DNA from: an uncultured Bacteroidota bacterium
GTDB taxonomy: Bacteria > Bacteroidota > Bacteroidia > Flavobacteriales > Flavobacteriaceae
Reading direction: 5' to 3'
Assembly (NCBI GenBank): GCA_902616905.1
Contig: CACMUP010000003.1
Location: 56,691 to 120,690 of the forward strand
Length of the DNA: 64,000 nucleotides
The first letter of the stretch is position 1. Each line of letters starts with the position of its first letter. The notes below the pieces were generated by a model. The model saw only the letters and a list, made by a program, of their open reading frames with translations. It did not search any database and was not told the origin of the DNA. A program made the position numbers and the translations under genes. This document shows, in pieces, positions 42,041 through 50,973 of this stretch.

Positions 42041-43403
42041 TTAATGGTAAAATCCAGTTTTTATTATAAAATGATTCTTTTTTTGAGAGAAGGTTGACAT
42101 TTGGGTCAATAAACCTTTGACTAGGTCTTCCATTAAGAGCAACAAAACTGTCAGCGAAAATTTGAATGTTTTTATGACCCTGTTTTTTGAAGTGTTCGCC
42201 TAGGTAATGTGCATATTCTAAAATGAAGTCTGGTTGAAAACTCATTTGTTTAATTTGAAAAGGAGTTAAAAAGTCATCATTTTTTACATAAAAAAAATTA
42301 TTAGTAATGCTGTCTTTTACTTTAAATGTGGTTTCACCCCGCTTTTCAATTAGCATAACACGCCATGAGAACCTATAACCTTGCTCATTCCAAAATAGTT
42401 CTCCTGGGTAGAGAAAATATCTAAATGGAAAAAGAACTTGTATAAACAAAAAAGTCATCAAAATAAATGGGATGATTTTTTTGATAATTATTGGCTTGTT
42501 AACTGTTTTTAATGTATTTGATATTTTTATTTTAAAGAATGTCAAAGTATTATTAAGGACCATCTTAATTTTTTCTAATAAGAAAATATGAAGCTTTGAA
42601 TCAAAAAAGATTACTGCACTAAAAATCATTATGTAGGGAAACATACCAATTGCAGGAAAAAATACTTTAGTAAGTGCGTGAAAAACAATAACAAAAAAGA
42701 AGGCTACGTATCTCGTTCTAGAATAAATTAAAAAAAATGGAATAAATACATCATATAACATTCCAAACCAACTAGCTAAATAGTGAATTGATTTTTGTTG
42801 AAGAAGTGTTTCTCCTATAATTGGTAAATCATATTTTGATTTTAGCCAAATGGAAAGAGGTTGAGCTTCAATTAGCCAATCACTATTTATCTTAGCGATC
42901 CCAGCGTAAAAATAGACAATACAAATAAAGAACTTTATCGTATCTACTGTCCAAACAGGTATATATTCGTGTTTTTGTCCAGAAATCAAATTATCAATAG
43001 AAAAATAGTTTCCTGCAGGAAGAAAACACATTATAAATGAGAGGCAGCTTGTCAAATAATAATGATTTAAATATGTTGTTTTGTCAATTAACTCAACATA
43101 AGTAAAGGCTAGAAAAAAACAAATTATTGAAATTCTGTATTTATAACCTATTGTAACAAAAAGAGACGAAATAAGACAAATAATGAATATTGAGTAAGTA
43201 TATATTCCGAAATCTTGGACCCAGCTAAAACCAAAATACTTGAAGTGAAATTTAGGCTCTATATAAAGTGTATTGATCCATCCTTTGGACCAAAACCTTA
43301 TTACTGACAAAAACATTAAGGCTCCGAATGTGACTCTAAAAAAGGCTAATGTTGAGGAATGAGTTTTTTTATTGTTAATATAATCAACTACAGTTTTTCT
43401 CAT
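42018..43403 (-). CDS. HTTM domain membrane protein
   Basis: 461 residues. The N-terminal third to half is a multi-helix HTTM domain (related to vitamin-K-dependent gamma-carboxylase): LAFFRVTFGALMFLSVIRFW, SFIMCFLPAGNYFSIDNLIS, FICIVYFYAGIAKINSDWL and FGMLYDVFIPFFLIYSRTRY. A soluble tail follows (RYFLYPGELFWNEQGYRFSW, KDSITNNFFYVKNDDFLTPF). Inner membrane; role in iron uptake is unclear though co-occurrence is frequent. 33 nt after imelysin. Confidence 0.88.
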   Translation of the reverse strand: MRKTVVDYINNKKTHSSTLAFFRVTFGALMFLSVIRFWSKGWINTLYIEPKFHFKYFGFSWVQDFGIYTYSIFIICLISSLFVTIGYKYRISIICFFLAFTYVELIDKTTYLNHYYLTSCLSFIMCFLPAGNYFSIDNLISGQKHEYIPVWTVDTIKFFICIVYFYAGIAKINSDWLIEAQPLSIWLKSKYDLPIIGETLLQQKSIHYLASWFGMLYDVFIPFFLIYSRTRYVAFFFVIVFHALTKVFFPAIGMFPYIMIFSAVIFFDSKLHIFLLEKIKMVLNNTLTFFKIKISNTLKTVNKPIIIKKIIPFILMTFLFIQVLFPFRYFLYPGELFWNEQGYRFSWRVMLIEKRGETTFKVKDSITNNFFYVKNDDFLTPFQIKQMSFQPDFILEYAHYLGEHFKKQGHKNIQIFADSFVALNGRPSQRFIDPNVNLLSKKESFYNKNWILPLNDVIKGL

Positions 43404-43435
43404 TTAAAATTAACATGATATTGGTGCAAAAATAA

Positions 43436-44647
43436 TCAATCACCATCAGCATCCACATAATCGACACTGATATTTAGCACTTGTAGCATATCGACTTTTA
43501 AAAAAACTACATTAGCTTGAATTACATCATATGCAGTCAGCATTTTAAGATTTTCTTGATTTACTTGTTCGCTAAAATTTGTATTCAGCTCTGAAACTTT
43601 AGTTTTTATTTTTTCAAGCTGACTATTTATTTTTTCACTTAATTTTTCTTCTTTATCTGCTTCAAGATAATCCAGATAGTCTTTTATACTTAAACCTTTA
43701 GATTCTTTATCGTTTGAGTAATTTCCATTAAAAAAATAGTTTACAGCATCTGTTGCTTCTAGTGCAAGTATTTTAGAGTAGTTTTTCCCATAATACGCTT
43801 CAACTCTGTCAGGAAGCGGTTTGTCAGAAAACACACCCGCAGGAATCCCTATTTTATTTGCTCTATATCCTTTTTCAAAATAATATATGAAATCATTAAC
43901 TACTTTGTTTATACTTGAGGAAGCGGTATTATCAGTTGAGCTAACAAATGATAACTTATATTCATCACTCCAACTCGATTTAATTTCATAAGTAAGTGAC
44001 ACCATCTTATCCACTAAATCTGTCAAATACTTTCCATAGTTTAAGTTCTCATTTGAAAATTTAGAAATAATCTCATTTTCATTTTCTCCTATACCAAATA
44101 AAAGATAATCTATACTATTTAATCCTTGAGCAGAGAAATTGACAGGCTCATCAAGGTCATAATTTAGGGTTGAAATGTTATTTTCAATCCTCTCAACGTT
44201 AGTAGGGTAGAGATTAATTCTGTTTTTATAATAAATTTCTTCAGAAAGACCGATGTCAAACATTTCTACATGTTGCCATTTTAAAAAACTAGACAGCCAT
44301 GCTTCTTTCAGATTTGAAAGCGTTTCTGTTGTTGGGGCATTAACAAAAGTTGTAGCTGACTCCTTAAATATTTCTAGTGAATTATCAAAAATTGAAATTG
44401 AAGGTATAATAATATTGTCAACCCAATTAGTAAGCATTTCTTTGTGATCAAATGAGCTTGTTTCATTATCTAAAGAAGAACTATTTGAATTGTTATTATC
44501 ATTATTATCTGTTGAATTATTATCCGAAACTATTTCTGTAGTTATTGTTTCATCAATAACTAAGTTGTCAGTGTCTTCAATCTCACTGGAACATTGGATT
44601 GAAATTAAAACTATTGTAAGTGGTAAAAATGTAATATATTTTTTCAT
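43436..44647 (-). CDS. Imelysin family lipoprotein
   Basis: 403 residues; lipoprotein signal MKKYITFLPLTIVLISIQCS (lipobox IQC), a Ser/Asn/Asp-rich linker (DNNSTDNNDNNNSNSSS), then the imelysin/M75 helical domain with WLSSFLKWQHVEMFDIGLS, FSAQGLNSIDYLLFGIG (GxHxxE region here represented by GLNSIDYLLFG), SWSDEYKLSF and GYRANKIGIPAGVFSDKPL. Involved in iron uptake in related systems. The 5' leader holds a strong hairpin 15 nt before the start. Confidence 0.9.
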   Translation of the reverse strand: MKKYITFLPLTIVLISIQCSSEIEDTDNLVIDETITTEIVSDNNSTDNNDNNNSNSSSLDNETSSFDHKEMLTNWVDNIIIPSISIFDNSLEIFKESATTFVNAPTTETLSNLKEAWLSSFLKWQHVEMFDIGLSEEIYYKNRINLYPTNVERIENNISTLNYDLDEPVNFSAQGLNSIDYLLFGIGENENEIISKFSNENLNYGKYLTDLVDKMVSLTYEIKSSWSDEYKLSFVSSTDNTASSSINKVVNDFIYYFEKGYRANKIGIPAGVFSDKPLPDRVEAYYGKNYSKILALEATDAVNYFFNGNYSNDKESKGLSIKDYLDYLEADKEEKLSEKINSQLEKIKTKVSELNTNFSEQVNQENLKMLTAYDVIQANVVFLKVDMLQVLNISVDYVDADGD

Positions 44648-44662
44648 AGCTTATTTAAAAAG

Positions 44663-44694
44663 ATCAACTGCAATGAATTTTCATTGCAGTTGAT
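44663..44694 (-). terminator. Hairpin in the imelysin leader
   Basis: A perfect 15-bp stem (ATCAACTGCAATGAA with its complement) and a 2-nt loop, followed on the minus strand by TTTTT and then the imelysin start 15 nt on. It is a standard terminator in shape but sits within the ribosome-binding region, so it may act as an attenuator between DUF4856 and imelysin. Confidence 0.8.
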
Positions 44695-44803
44695 TCAATT
44701 TGCACATTTAATTAATTTAAAAAACATTTGATATGAAACAGTTTATTTTTCAAACAATTACTCATCGGTTTATGGTTATAATCTTGCACAAATTTTTTTA
44801 TTA

Positions 44804-46054
44804 TTAAAGACCAGTGGCTTGAGCAATTTCATCTGCCATGGTTGTTAATTCCTCAGGTGTTCTTTCCCAAAAACCTCCATCTCCTGCTGACAATCTTGTT
44901 AGTAATGAATTTACTTCTTCATTTGTCATATAAGGATTTCCGTCAGAATTTTTAGTGAATTGTAACCCTAGTATGAAACCATAACCCTCAGATAAAGCAT
45001 GAAGAGCGTCAGCCCACATTCCATTTGTGATATCTTTAGCACCATCTCTTAAGTAAGACTCTGCTTTGTAACCAATTACTTTTGATACTTCAGCAGAAAC
45101 AATTGCCGCTTGCTTATCTCTTTCATCATAATCTTTTGCCACAATTGCTGCTCTTCCGTATACAAACGCATCGTATATTTTTTGTGAAATACCTTCTTCT
45201 TCTTTTGAATTTACCTTATTAAGATAGTAGTTAAGATTTGCCGTGTCTTTTCCCGTGGCAGCATCTCCTAATCCAGCCTTAAATTGGCTATCGAGACCAT
45301 ATAAATAACCAAAACCTTCATCCCAAAAATGTTCCATTTTAGTTATGTAATTTTCTGCCTGATCATTTTTATATCCATAAACACCATTGTCGTTATCTTC
45401 TCTTGCTCCGTCAAGTTTAGAAAAAGAAAGATAATTATTAACAATTTGATCAACCTGAAAAGCCCCTATTAATCCCTTTGAGAAAATTTGGTTTAATTCA
45501 AAACCTTTGGCATTTACTTTAACTGTTCTACCTGTAGTCCCATCATCTTTTGTGTCAGTATAAGACCCTGCAACTCCCAATGATGCTGTAGTGCCCGCAG
45601 ATACTGCTGGTGCAACATTAGATGTAAAATCTTCAATCCATCCATCAAAAAGAGGTTTTACAGTAGCAGATGCAACAGGCGAAGATGCAGTTTTGTTACC
45701 TACTTTTTTCCCACTTGAATCCAATGTTGAATCGGTAAAACCTGTACCGGAATTAAACATTGTATCTAATTGATCTTTCGTTTTTGAATTATCATTCATA
45801 TGACCTTTTAATTCTGTAGCCATTTTCAGTCTAGCAGTTTGTCCTGTATAGTACACAGTTTGAAGACCATTTCTTGTAAATGAAAATTCTTCTGGCAAAA
45901 TGTATATATTTTGCGTTACAGTTTCAGTTTCAGTAACGGTTATTGTTTCTGTAACAATTTTCTCCACTTCAACTATCTCAGTTATTGTTTCAGTTTCCGT
46001 ACAACTAAAAAATATTGTAGCTATACCTAATATCATTAAATTTTTAATTTTCAT
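44804..46054 (-). CDS. DUF4856 lipoprotein
   Basis: 416 residues; lipoprotein signal MKIKNLMILGIATIFFSCTE (lipobox FFSC) and a Thr/Glu-rich stretch (TETITEIVEVEKIVTETITV) before the DUF4856 domain: FSFTRNGLQTVYYTGQTARL, ASLGVAGSYTDTKDDGTTGR, KGFELNQIFSKGLIGAFQVD, HFWDEGFGYLYGLDSQFKAG, GMWADALHALSEGYGFILGL. The helical domain is imelysin-related. First gene of the iron-type block; the upstream region carries paired inverted sequences (46,064-46,194). Confidence 0.92.
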   Translation of the reverse strand: MKIKNLMILGIATIFFSCTETETITEIVEVEKIVTETITVTETETVTQNIYILPEEFSFTRNGLQTVYYTGQTARLKMATELKGHMNDNSKTKDQLDTMFNSGTGFTDSTLDSSGKKVGNKTASSPVASATVKPLFDGWIEDFTSNVAPAVSAGTTASLGVAGSYTDTKDDGTTGRTVKVNAKGFELNQIFSKGLIGAFQVDQIVNNYLSFSKLDGAREDNDNGVYGYKNDQAENYITKMEHFWDEGFGYLYGLDSQFKAGLGDAATGKDTANLNYYLNKVNSKEEEGISQKIYDAFVYGRAAIVAKDYDERDKQAAIVSAEVSKVIGYKAESYLRDGAKDITNGMWADALHALSEGYGFILGLQFTKNSDGNPYMTNEEVNSLLTRLSAGDGGFWERTPEELTTMADEIAQATGL

Positions 46055-46063
46055 TTCTTTTAT

Positions 46064-46194
46064 TTATAATTAGTCTAAATTAACAGTGCTAAAATATTAA
46101 AAAGTTTGAAAGAAAAAAAATTATTTAGAATTATTATAAATAAAAGGGGGCACCCCCTTCAAAATCAGTAGTTGTTAATCTAGACTAATTATAA
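46064..46194. promoter_or_regulatory. Inverted repeat pair with a central G/C hairpin upstream of DUF4856
   Basis: A 21-nt arm at 46,064-46,084 (TTATAATTAGTCTAA...) is matched 20/21 by the reverse complement of 46,174-46,194 (...TAGACTAATTATAA). Between them lies AAGGGGG-CA-CCCCCTT (46,144-46,159). TTAGTCTAA/TTAGACTAA resembles metal-dependent repressor (DtxR-like) half-sites, an inference from context with iron genes. The hairpin followed by TTTT on the minus strand may also attenuate. Confidence 0.6.
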
Positions 46195-46364
46195 AATGAA
46201 GAATGATGCCCTTATTATGATGACTCAAATTTAGATCGTATTTATTTTAGAATTAATATAAATTAAAGTATTATTATATTTTAGATATTTTAACTCTTTT
46301 ATTGATAATGCAAGAGCTATAAAATTTGTATATTTACATGCAATTAATTATAGATTAATTGCTT

Positions 46365-47834
46365 ATGGTTCCTAACAAATTTATTGGACAAGGCCTCACA
46401 TATGACGACGTACTTTTAGTCCCAGACTATTCAGAAATCCTTCCTAGAGAAGTATCAATTTCTTCAAAATTCAGTAAAAATATTCCTTTAAATATTCCTA
46501 TCGTATCAGCTGCAATGGATACTGTAACTGAAAGTGAAATGGCAATTGCTATGGCAAGGGAGGGAGGTATTGGTGTATTACATAAAAATATGTCTATTGA
46601 GGATCAAGCGAATAAAGTTCGTGCAGTTAAAAGGTCAGAGTCAGGAATGATAATAGATCCTGTTACCTTACCTGATACTGCTCTTGTTTCTGATGCAAAT
46701 AAAAATATGAAGGAATTCAAAATAGGTGGAATTCCTGTAGTTGACAATTATAATAAACTTATTGGAATAGTAACTAATAGAGACTTGAGGTTTGAGAAAA
46801 ACAATAATAGACCCATCAAGGAAATTATGACAAGCCAAAACCTTGTAACTGTAAAAGAAGGGACTTCACTAAAAGACGCTGAAAAAATCTTACAAAAACA
46901 TAAAATAGAAAAGTTACCTGTTGTTTCCAAAGGAAATATTCTGGTGGGTTTAATCACGTTTAGAGATATAACAAAACATTCAACTAAACCAAAAGCTAAT
47001 AAAGATAAATTTGGCAGGTTGCGTGTGGCTGCAGCTGTTGGTATAACACCTGATGTTTTGGACAGAGTTAATGCATTAAACATATCGGGAGTAGATGCCA
47101 TTGTCATTGACACTGCCCATGGACACTCTAAAGGAGTGGGTGATGTTCTTAAAAAAGTAAAAAATCAATTTTCTGATTTAGATATTATAGTTGGAAACGT
47201 AGCGACTACTGTTGCTGCTAAATATCTACTTAAGAATGGTGCAGATGCGATTAAAGTAGGTATCGGCCCAGGCTCAATTTGTACAACTAGAGTTATTGCA
47301 GGTGTTGGCTATCCTCAACTATCTGCTATAATGGAAGTTAGAAAAGCTCTTGAAGGCAGTGATATACCCCTTATTGCAGACGGAGGAATTCGGTTTACAG
47401 GTGATATCCCAAAAGCTATAGCTGCAGGTGCAGATTCTGTAATGCTTGGGTCTATGTTAGCTGGTACAAGAGAATCGCCAGGAGAAACAATAATTTACGA
47501 AGGGAGAAAATATAAAACTTATAGAGGTATGGGGTCTGTTGAGGCTATGAAAATGGGTAGTAAAGATCGTTATTTCCAGGATATTGAAGATGATATTAAA
47601 AAGCTTGTTCCTGAAGGTATCGTTGGAAGAGTGCCATTCAAAGGAGATTTGAACGAAAGCATACTCCAATTTGTAGGTGGTCTAAGAGCGGGGATGGGCT
47701 ATTGTGGTGCTGAAGATATAGCTACTTTAAAAGCGAAAGGTAAGTTTGTAAGTATTACTTCTGCTGGTATGAAAGAAAGTCATCCACATGATATAAGTAT
47801 AACTAAAGAGGCTCCAAATTACAGTCCAAGCTAA
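46365..47834 (+). CDS. guaB: Inosine-5'-monophosphate dehydrogenase
   Basis: Oxidises IMP to XMP, the first committed step of GMP synthesis (cytoplasm). About 489 residues from ATG 46,365 ([20 protein letters not shown]). Barrel, then an inserted CBS pair (about 95-200: [38 protein letters not shown]), then the catalytic loop [18 protein letters not shown] with the active-site Cys, [20 protein letters not shown] and the RGMGS flap. All features present. Confidence 0.97.
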   Translation: MVPNKFIGQGLTYDDVLLVPDYSEILPREVSISSKFSKNIPLNIPIVSAAMDTVTESEMAIAMAREGGIGVLHKNMSIEDQANKVRAVKRSESGMIIDPVTLPDTALVSDANKNMKEFKIGGIPVVDNYNKLIGIVTNRDLRFEKNNNRPIKEIMTSQNLVTVKEGTSLKDAEKILQKHKIEKLPVVSKGNILVGLITFRDITKHSTKPKANKDKFGRLRVAAAVGITPDVLDRVNALNISGVDAIVIDTAHGHSKGVGDVLKKVKNQFSDLDIIVGNVATTVAAKYLLKNGADAIKVGIGPGSICTTRVIAGVGYPQLSAIMEVRKALEGSDIPLIADGGIRFTGDIPKAIAAGADSVMLGSMLAGTRESPGETIIYEGRKYKTYRGMGSVEAMKMGSKDRYFQDIEDDIKKLVPEGIVGRVPFKGDLNESILQFVGGLRAGMGYCGAEDIATLKAKGKFVSITSAGMKESHPHDISITKEAPNYSPS

Positions 47835-47845
47835 GTCCTTTATAA

Positions 47846-48172
47846 TCAGGCAACTATTTTAAATGTTTCAGCTTTTTTAAAGGTGATTACCCTTATTATA
47901 TACATGTTTCCAGATTTTAATGGAAAAGAAATCTTTAGATCATTTAGGTTTTGAATTTCAGAAGTAGAAATTTTATTTCCAATTATTGAGTATATTTCAA
48001 TAACACCAGGTCCATCAAAACCTTTAAATATAATACTCCCACCCTTGTAGAGTATTATTTTATCAACCTGTGTTGAAAAAATATTTTTTGAAATATTAGA
48101 GCTAGGTGATTCTGTTGCGAATGCAATAACTATATTTAGGAAGAGAATGAGAAAAAGTAATTTTCTAATCAA
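47846..48172 (-). CDS. Exported mini-protein resembling a type IX secretion C-terminal domain
   Basis: 108 residues; signal peptide MIRKLLFLILFLNIVIAFAT followed by roughly 30 linker residues, then IILYKGGSIIFKGFDGPGVI, EIYSIIGNKISTSEIQNLND and FPLKSGNMYIIRVITFKKAE-TFKIVA. The IY...G..I......L.....F.L.SG.YI..V......KI. pattern is the Por-type (type A) sorting domain, but there is no cargo domain. Either a truncated T9SS substrate or a stand-alone domain. Convergent with guaB. Confidence 0.65.
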   Translation of the reverse strand: MIRKLLFLILFLNIVIAFATESPSSNISKNIFSTQVDKIILYKGGSIIFKGFDGPGVIEIYSIIGNKISTSEIQNLNDLKISFPLKSGNMYIIRVITFKKAETFKIVA

Positions 48173-48238
48173 CAGCTCTAAATTTTAAGCAATTTAACAA
48201 ATTTATACGATTTATTAAAATTTTTTCAACAATTTAAA

Positions 48239-49171
48239 ATGCTAAAAATCAATATAATAGAATATTTATTAAAGATTATTTTAAATATTGTTAATAAAAC
48301 ATCTAATTTTTTATTAACACGTATAATAAAAAATTATGTTTATGAATTTGTGATTTTGTCTCTTATATATTCTTGTAATAATTGGATACAAGTAAATGAG
48401 GAGGTTATAGCAAGAGTAGGTACCTCTTACTTGTATAAAAAAGATATTGATAATGCAACAAAATTATCAATTAGTAAATCAGATAGCATTCTAAAAGTAA
48501 ATACGTTTATAGATAATTGGGCTAAAAAACAATTACTACTTAAGCAGGCAAAAATTATTCTTTCTGATATTGATTTAATAAAATTAGAAAATATGGTTAA
48601 AGATTACAGAAATGATCTTTACACTAATTCTTATCGTAAAGCAGTTTTAAATAAAAATTTAGATACAATTATAAGTTCTGATGAGATAAATACGTTTCTA
48701 AATAAAAATAAAGAATTTTTTAGGTTAAAGGCACCGCTATTTAAAGTCCGATATATACATTTACCTCCTGACAATGTAACGCAAAATAAAATTAAATTAA
48801 GTTTTCAAAGATTTAATAATGATGACCGAATTTTTTTAGACTCTTTATCTTATCAATATAATAGTTATCTCCTCTCTGACTCATTATGGATTAACAAAAG
48901 TAATTTGATCTCTAAAGTCGAATTTTTAAATCAGCAGAATTTTATTAGTTATGTAAAAAAATCAAAATTTTATAATCTAAAAGATACTTTGGGGGTATAT
49001 TTGTTGTTCGTAAAAGATTTTTTAGAAAAGGGAGATTTGGCTCCAATTGAAATATATACATCAAAAATCAAAAACATTATTTTAAACAAGCGTAAACAAG
49101 AACTTATTAAGCAATTTGAAAATGATATCTTGCTAGATGCAATTAAATCTAAAACATTTGAAAAATATTAG
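48239..49171 (+). CDS. Parvulin/SurA-like periplasmic chaperone, lipoprotein
   Basis: 310 residues as drawn. The N-terminal section ends LSLIYSCNNWIQVNEEVIAR, where SCN is a probable lipobox; the 40 residues before it are unusually long, so the real start may be a GTG or TTG close to the lipobox. Mature part: VGTSYLYKKDIDNATKLSIS then a helical SurA-N-like domain and YIHLPPDNVTQNKIK-type segment. No intact parvulin active motif is obvious, so probably a chaperone paired with the downstream isomerase. Overlaps it by 35 nt. Confidence 0.7.
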   Translation: MLKINIIEYLLKIILNIVNKTSNFLLTRIIKNYVYEFVILSLIYSCNNWIQVNEEVIARVGTSYLYKKDIDNATKLSISKSDSILKVNTFIDNWAKKQLLLKQAKIILSDIDLIKLENMVKDYRNDLYTNSYRKAVLNKNLDTIISSDEINTFLNKNKEFFRLKAPLFKVRYIHLPPDNVTQNKIKLSFQRFNNDDRIFLDSLSYQYNSYLLSDSLWINKSNLISKVEFLNQQNFISYVKKSKFYNLKDTLGVYLLFVKDFLEKGDLAPIEIYTSKIKNIILNKRKQELIKQFENDILLDAIKSKTFEKY

Positions 49172-50525
49172 ACAATTAACTGTAGCTTTATTTTTTTGTA
49201 GTTTATTATTTGCCCAAAATCAAAATAAAAAAATAAACAGAATAAAAGTTGATGGTGTATCAGCTGTGATTGGTGATTATGTAATACTTGAGTCCGATAT
49301 AGATAAAACTTTAGTTGAAATGGAATCACAGGGAATTCCAACAAAAGGAGTTTCACGATGTCAGTTATTAGGTAAATTAATGGAAGACAAGCTTTATGCT
49401 CATCACGCCATTCAGGACAGCTTAGAGTTTAGTATTGAAGAAATTTATAGTACTGTAGATCAAATTATTGACAATTTCACACAACAATTAGGATCAATTG
49501 AAAAAGTTCTTGATTTTTATAATAAGAGTGATGAGTCTGCTTTTAGACAAGAAATTTTTGAAATAAATAAAACTCAAAAACTTTCATCACTTATGCAAGC
49601 TAAAATTGTAGAAAATATAGAAGTTACACCAGAAGAGGTTAGAATATTTTTTGAATCCATACCAAAAAATGATTTGCCAGTTTTCGGAACAGAGCTTGAA
49701 ATTTCTCAAATAGTTATAGAACCAGAAGTAAGTGAAAAAGAAAAAAATCGTATTATTAATAGATTAAAAACTTTTAAAGAAGATGTTCTCGAACGTGGTT
49801 CAAGTTTTGCTTCAAAAGCGTTGCTATACTCACAGGATCCTGGATCAAGATCCTCTGGAGGTAAGTATACATTACATAGGAAGAGACCTAGAATGGTTAA
49901 GGAGTTTCGTGATGAAGCATTCAGTTTAGAAGAAGGCGAAATCTCTGATCCATTTAAGACAGATTTTGGTTGGCACATACTAAAAGTTGATAAAGTACGT
50001 GGGCAGGAAGTGGATGTTAGGCATATATTGCTGACACCTAAGATCGAATCTTCCCAACTACAAAATGCAAAAAAAAAATTAGACACTATAAGAAAGCGTT
50101 TAGTTGATGATGAAATTACTTTTTCAAATGCAGCCCTTGCTTTTTCTGATGAAAAAGAAACTAAATTCAATGGAGGGATATTAATCAATCCACAGACCGG
50201 GGATAATCGTTTTGAACTTACTAATTTAGATCCTGTTCTATACAGTCAAATTAGAAATTTGAAGGATGGTGAAATTTCTCAGCCCCTAATTGAGGAAGAT
50301 CGTTCTGGTTTAAAGAAATACAAAATTTTAAAAGTTAGTAATAGATTTGACGAGCACAAAGCAGATTATTCGCTCGATTACTCACGCATAAAGAGTCTTG
50401 CATTGAAAGAAAAGCAACTTAATGTAATTGAAGAGTGGATGTTGAACAAGATTGAGGAAACATACGTAAATGTTAACAAAGACAGTCGCAATTGCAATTT
50501 CGTAAATAATTGGCTCAAGAAGTAA
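49137..50525 (+). CDS. SurA-like peptidyl-prolyl isomerase
   Basis: 462 residues. Signal region KNIRQLTVALFFCSLLFAQ, SurA N-domain (VDGVSAVIGDYVILESDIDK, MEDKLYAHHAIQDSLEFS), and two parvulin domains: ELEISQIVIEPEVSEKEKNR with LYSQDPGSRSSGGKYTLHRK and EGEISDPFKTDFGWHILKVD, then VDVRHILLTPKIES with LAFSDEKETKFNGGILINPQ. Second domain starts VDVRHILL, the canonical parvulin strand. Assists outer-membrane protein folding. Downstream of the lipoprotein chaperone. Confidence 0.9.
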   Translation: MQLNLKHLKNIRQLTVALFFCSLLFAQNQNKKINRIKVDGVSAVIGDYVILESDIDKTLVEMESQGIPTKGVSRCQLLGKLMEDKLYAHHAIQDSLEFSIEEIYSTVDQIIDNFTQQLGSIEKVLDFYNKSDESAFRQEIFEINKTQKLSSLMQAKIVENIEVTPEEVRIFFESIPKNDLPVFGTELEISQIVIEPEVSEKEKNRIINRLKTFKEDVLERGSSFASKALLYSQDPGSRSSGGKYTLHRKRPRMVKEFRDEAFSLEEGEISDPFKTDFGWHILKVDKVRGQEVDVRHILLTPKIESSQLQNAKKKLDTIRKRLVDDEITFSNAALAFSDEKETKFNGGILINPQTGDNRFELTNLDPVLYSQIRNLKDGEISQPLIEEDRSGLKKYKILKVSNRFDEHKADYSLDYSRIKSLALKEKQLNVIEEWMLNKIEETYVNVNKDSRNCNFVNNWLKK

Positions 50526-50969
50526 TTATTTAAAATATTTTAGAGGAACCCATAACATACCAAACGACTCACCATTTTCTTTGTTAATATTTTTATGATG
50601 AATTTTGTGTGCTCGTCTTATGCCTTTTGCATACTTATTATTAATGTTTCTAAACATTTTGAATCTCTGGTGAATAAAAATGTCATGAACAATAAAATAA
50701 GTTAAGCCATAAATAAAAATCCCTAAGGCTATTGGTAAACCATACCAAAAGTTTGTCTCACCCCAAAGTATAACAAAACCTGAACTTATGAAGGCGTAAA
50801 ATAAAAAAAATAGGTCGTTCCTTTCAAACCAAGAATTATGGTTTTTAATATGATGATCTTTATGCCATGACCATAAAATACCGTGCATTATATATTTGTG
50901 AGAAAACCATGCAACGAATTCCATTAAAATAAAAGTAAATATAAGAGTAATTAACCAAAGTAATATCAT
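50526..50969 (-). CDS. crtZ: Beta-carotene hydroxylase
   Basis: Membrane diiron hydroxylase converting beta-carotene to zeaxanthin. 147 residues with the His-box set: FSHKYIMHGILWSWHKDHH (H...H and H..HH), later HDIFIHQRF and KGIRRAHKIHHKN. Four membrane helices in between. Length and motifs fit flavobacterial CrtZ. 4 nt after crtB in transcription order, so co-expressed; a terminal GMLWVPLKYF tail is typical. Confidence 0.92.
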   Translation of the reverse strand: MILLWLITLIFTFILMEFVAWFSHKYIMHGILWSWHKDHHIKNHNSWFERNDLFFLFYAFISSGFVILWGETNFWYGLPIALGIFIYGLTYFIVHDIFIHQRFKMFRNINNKYAKGIRRAHKIHHKNINKENGESFGMLWVPLKYFK

Positions 50970-50973
50970 GAGG

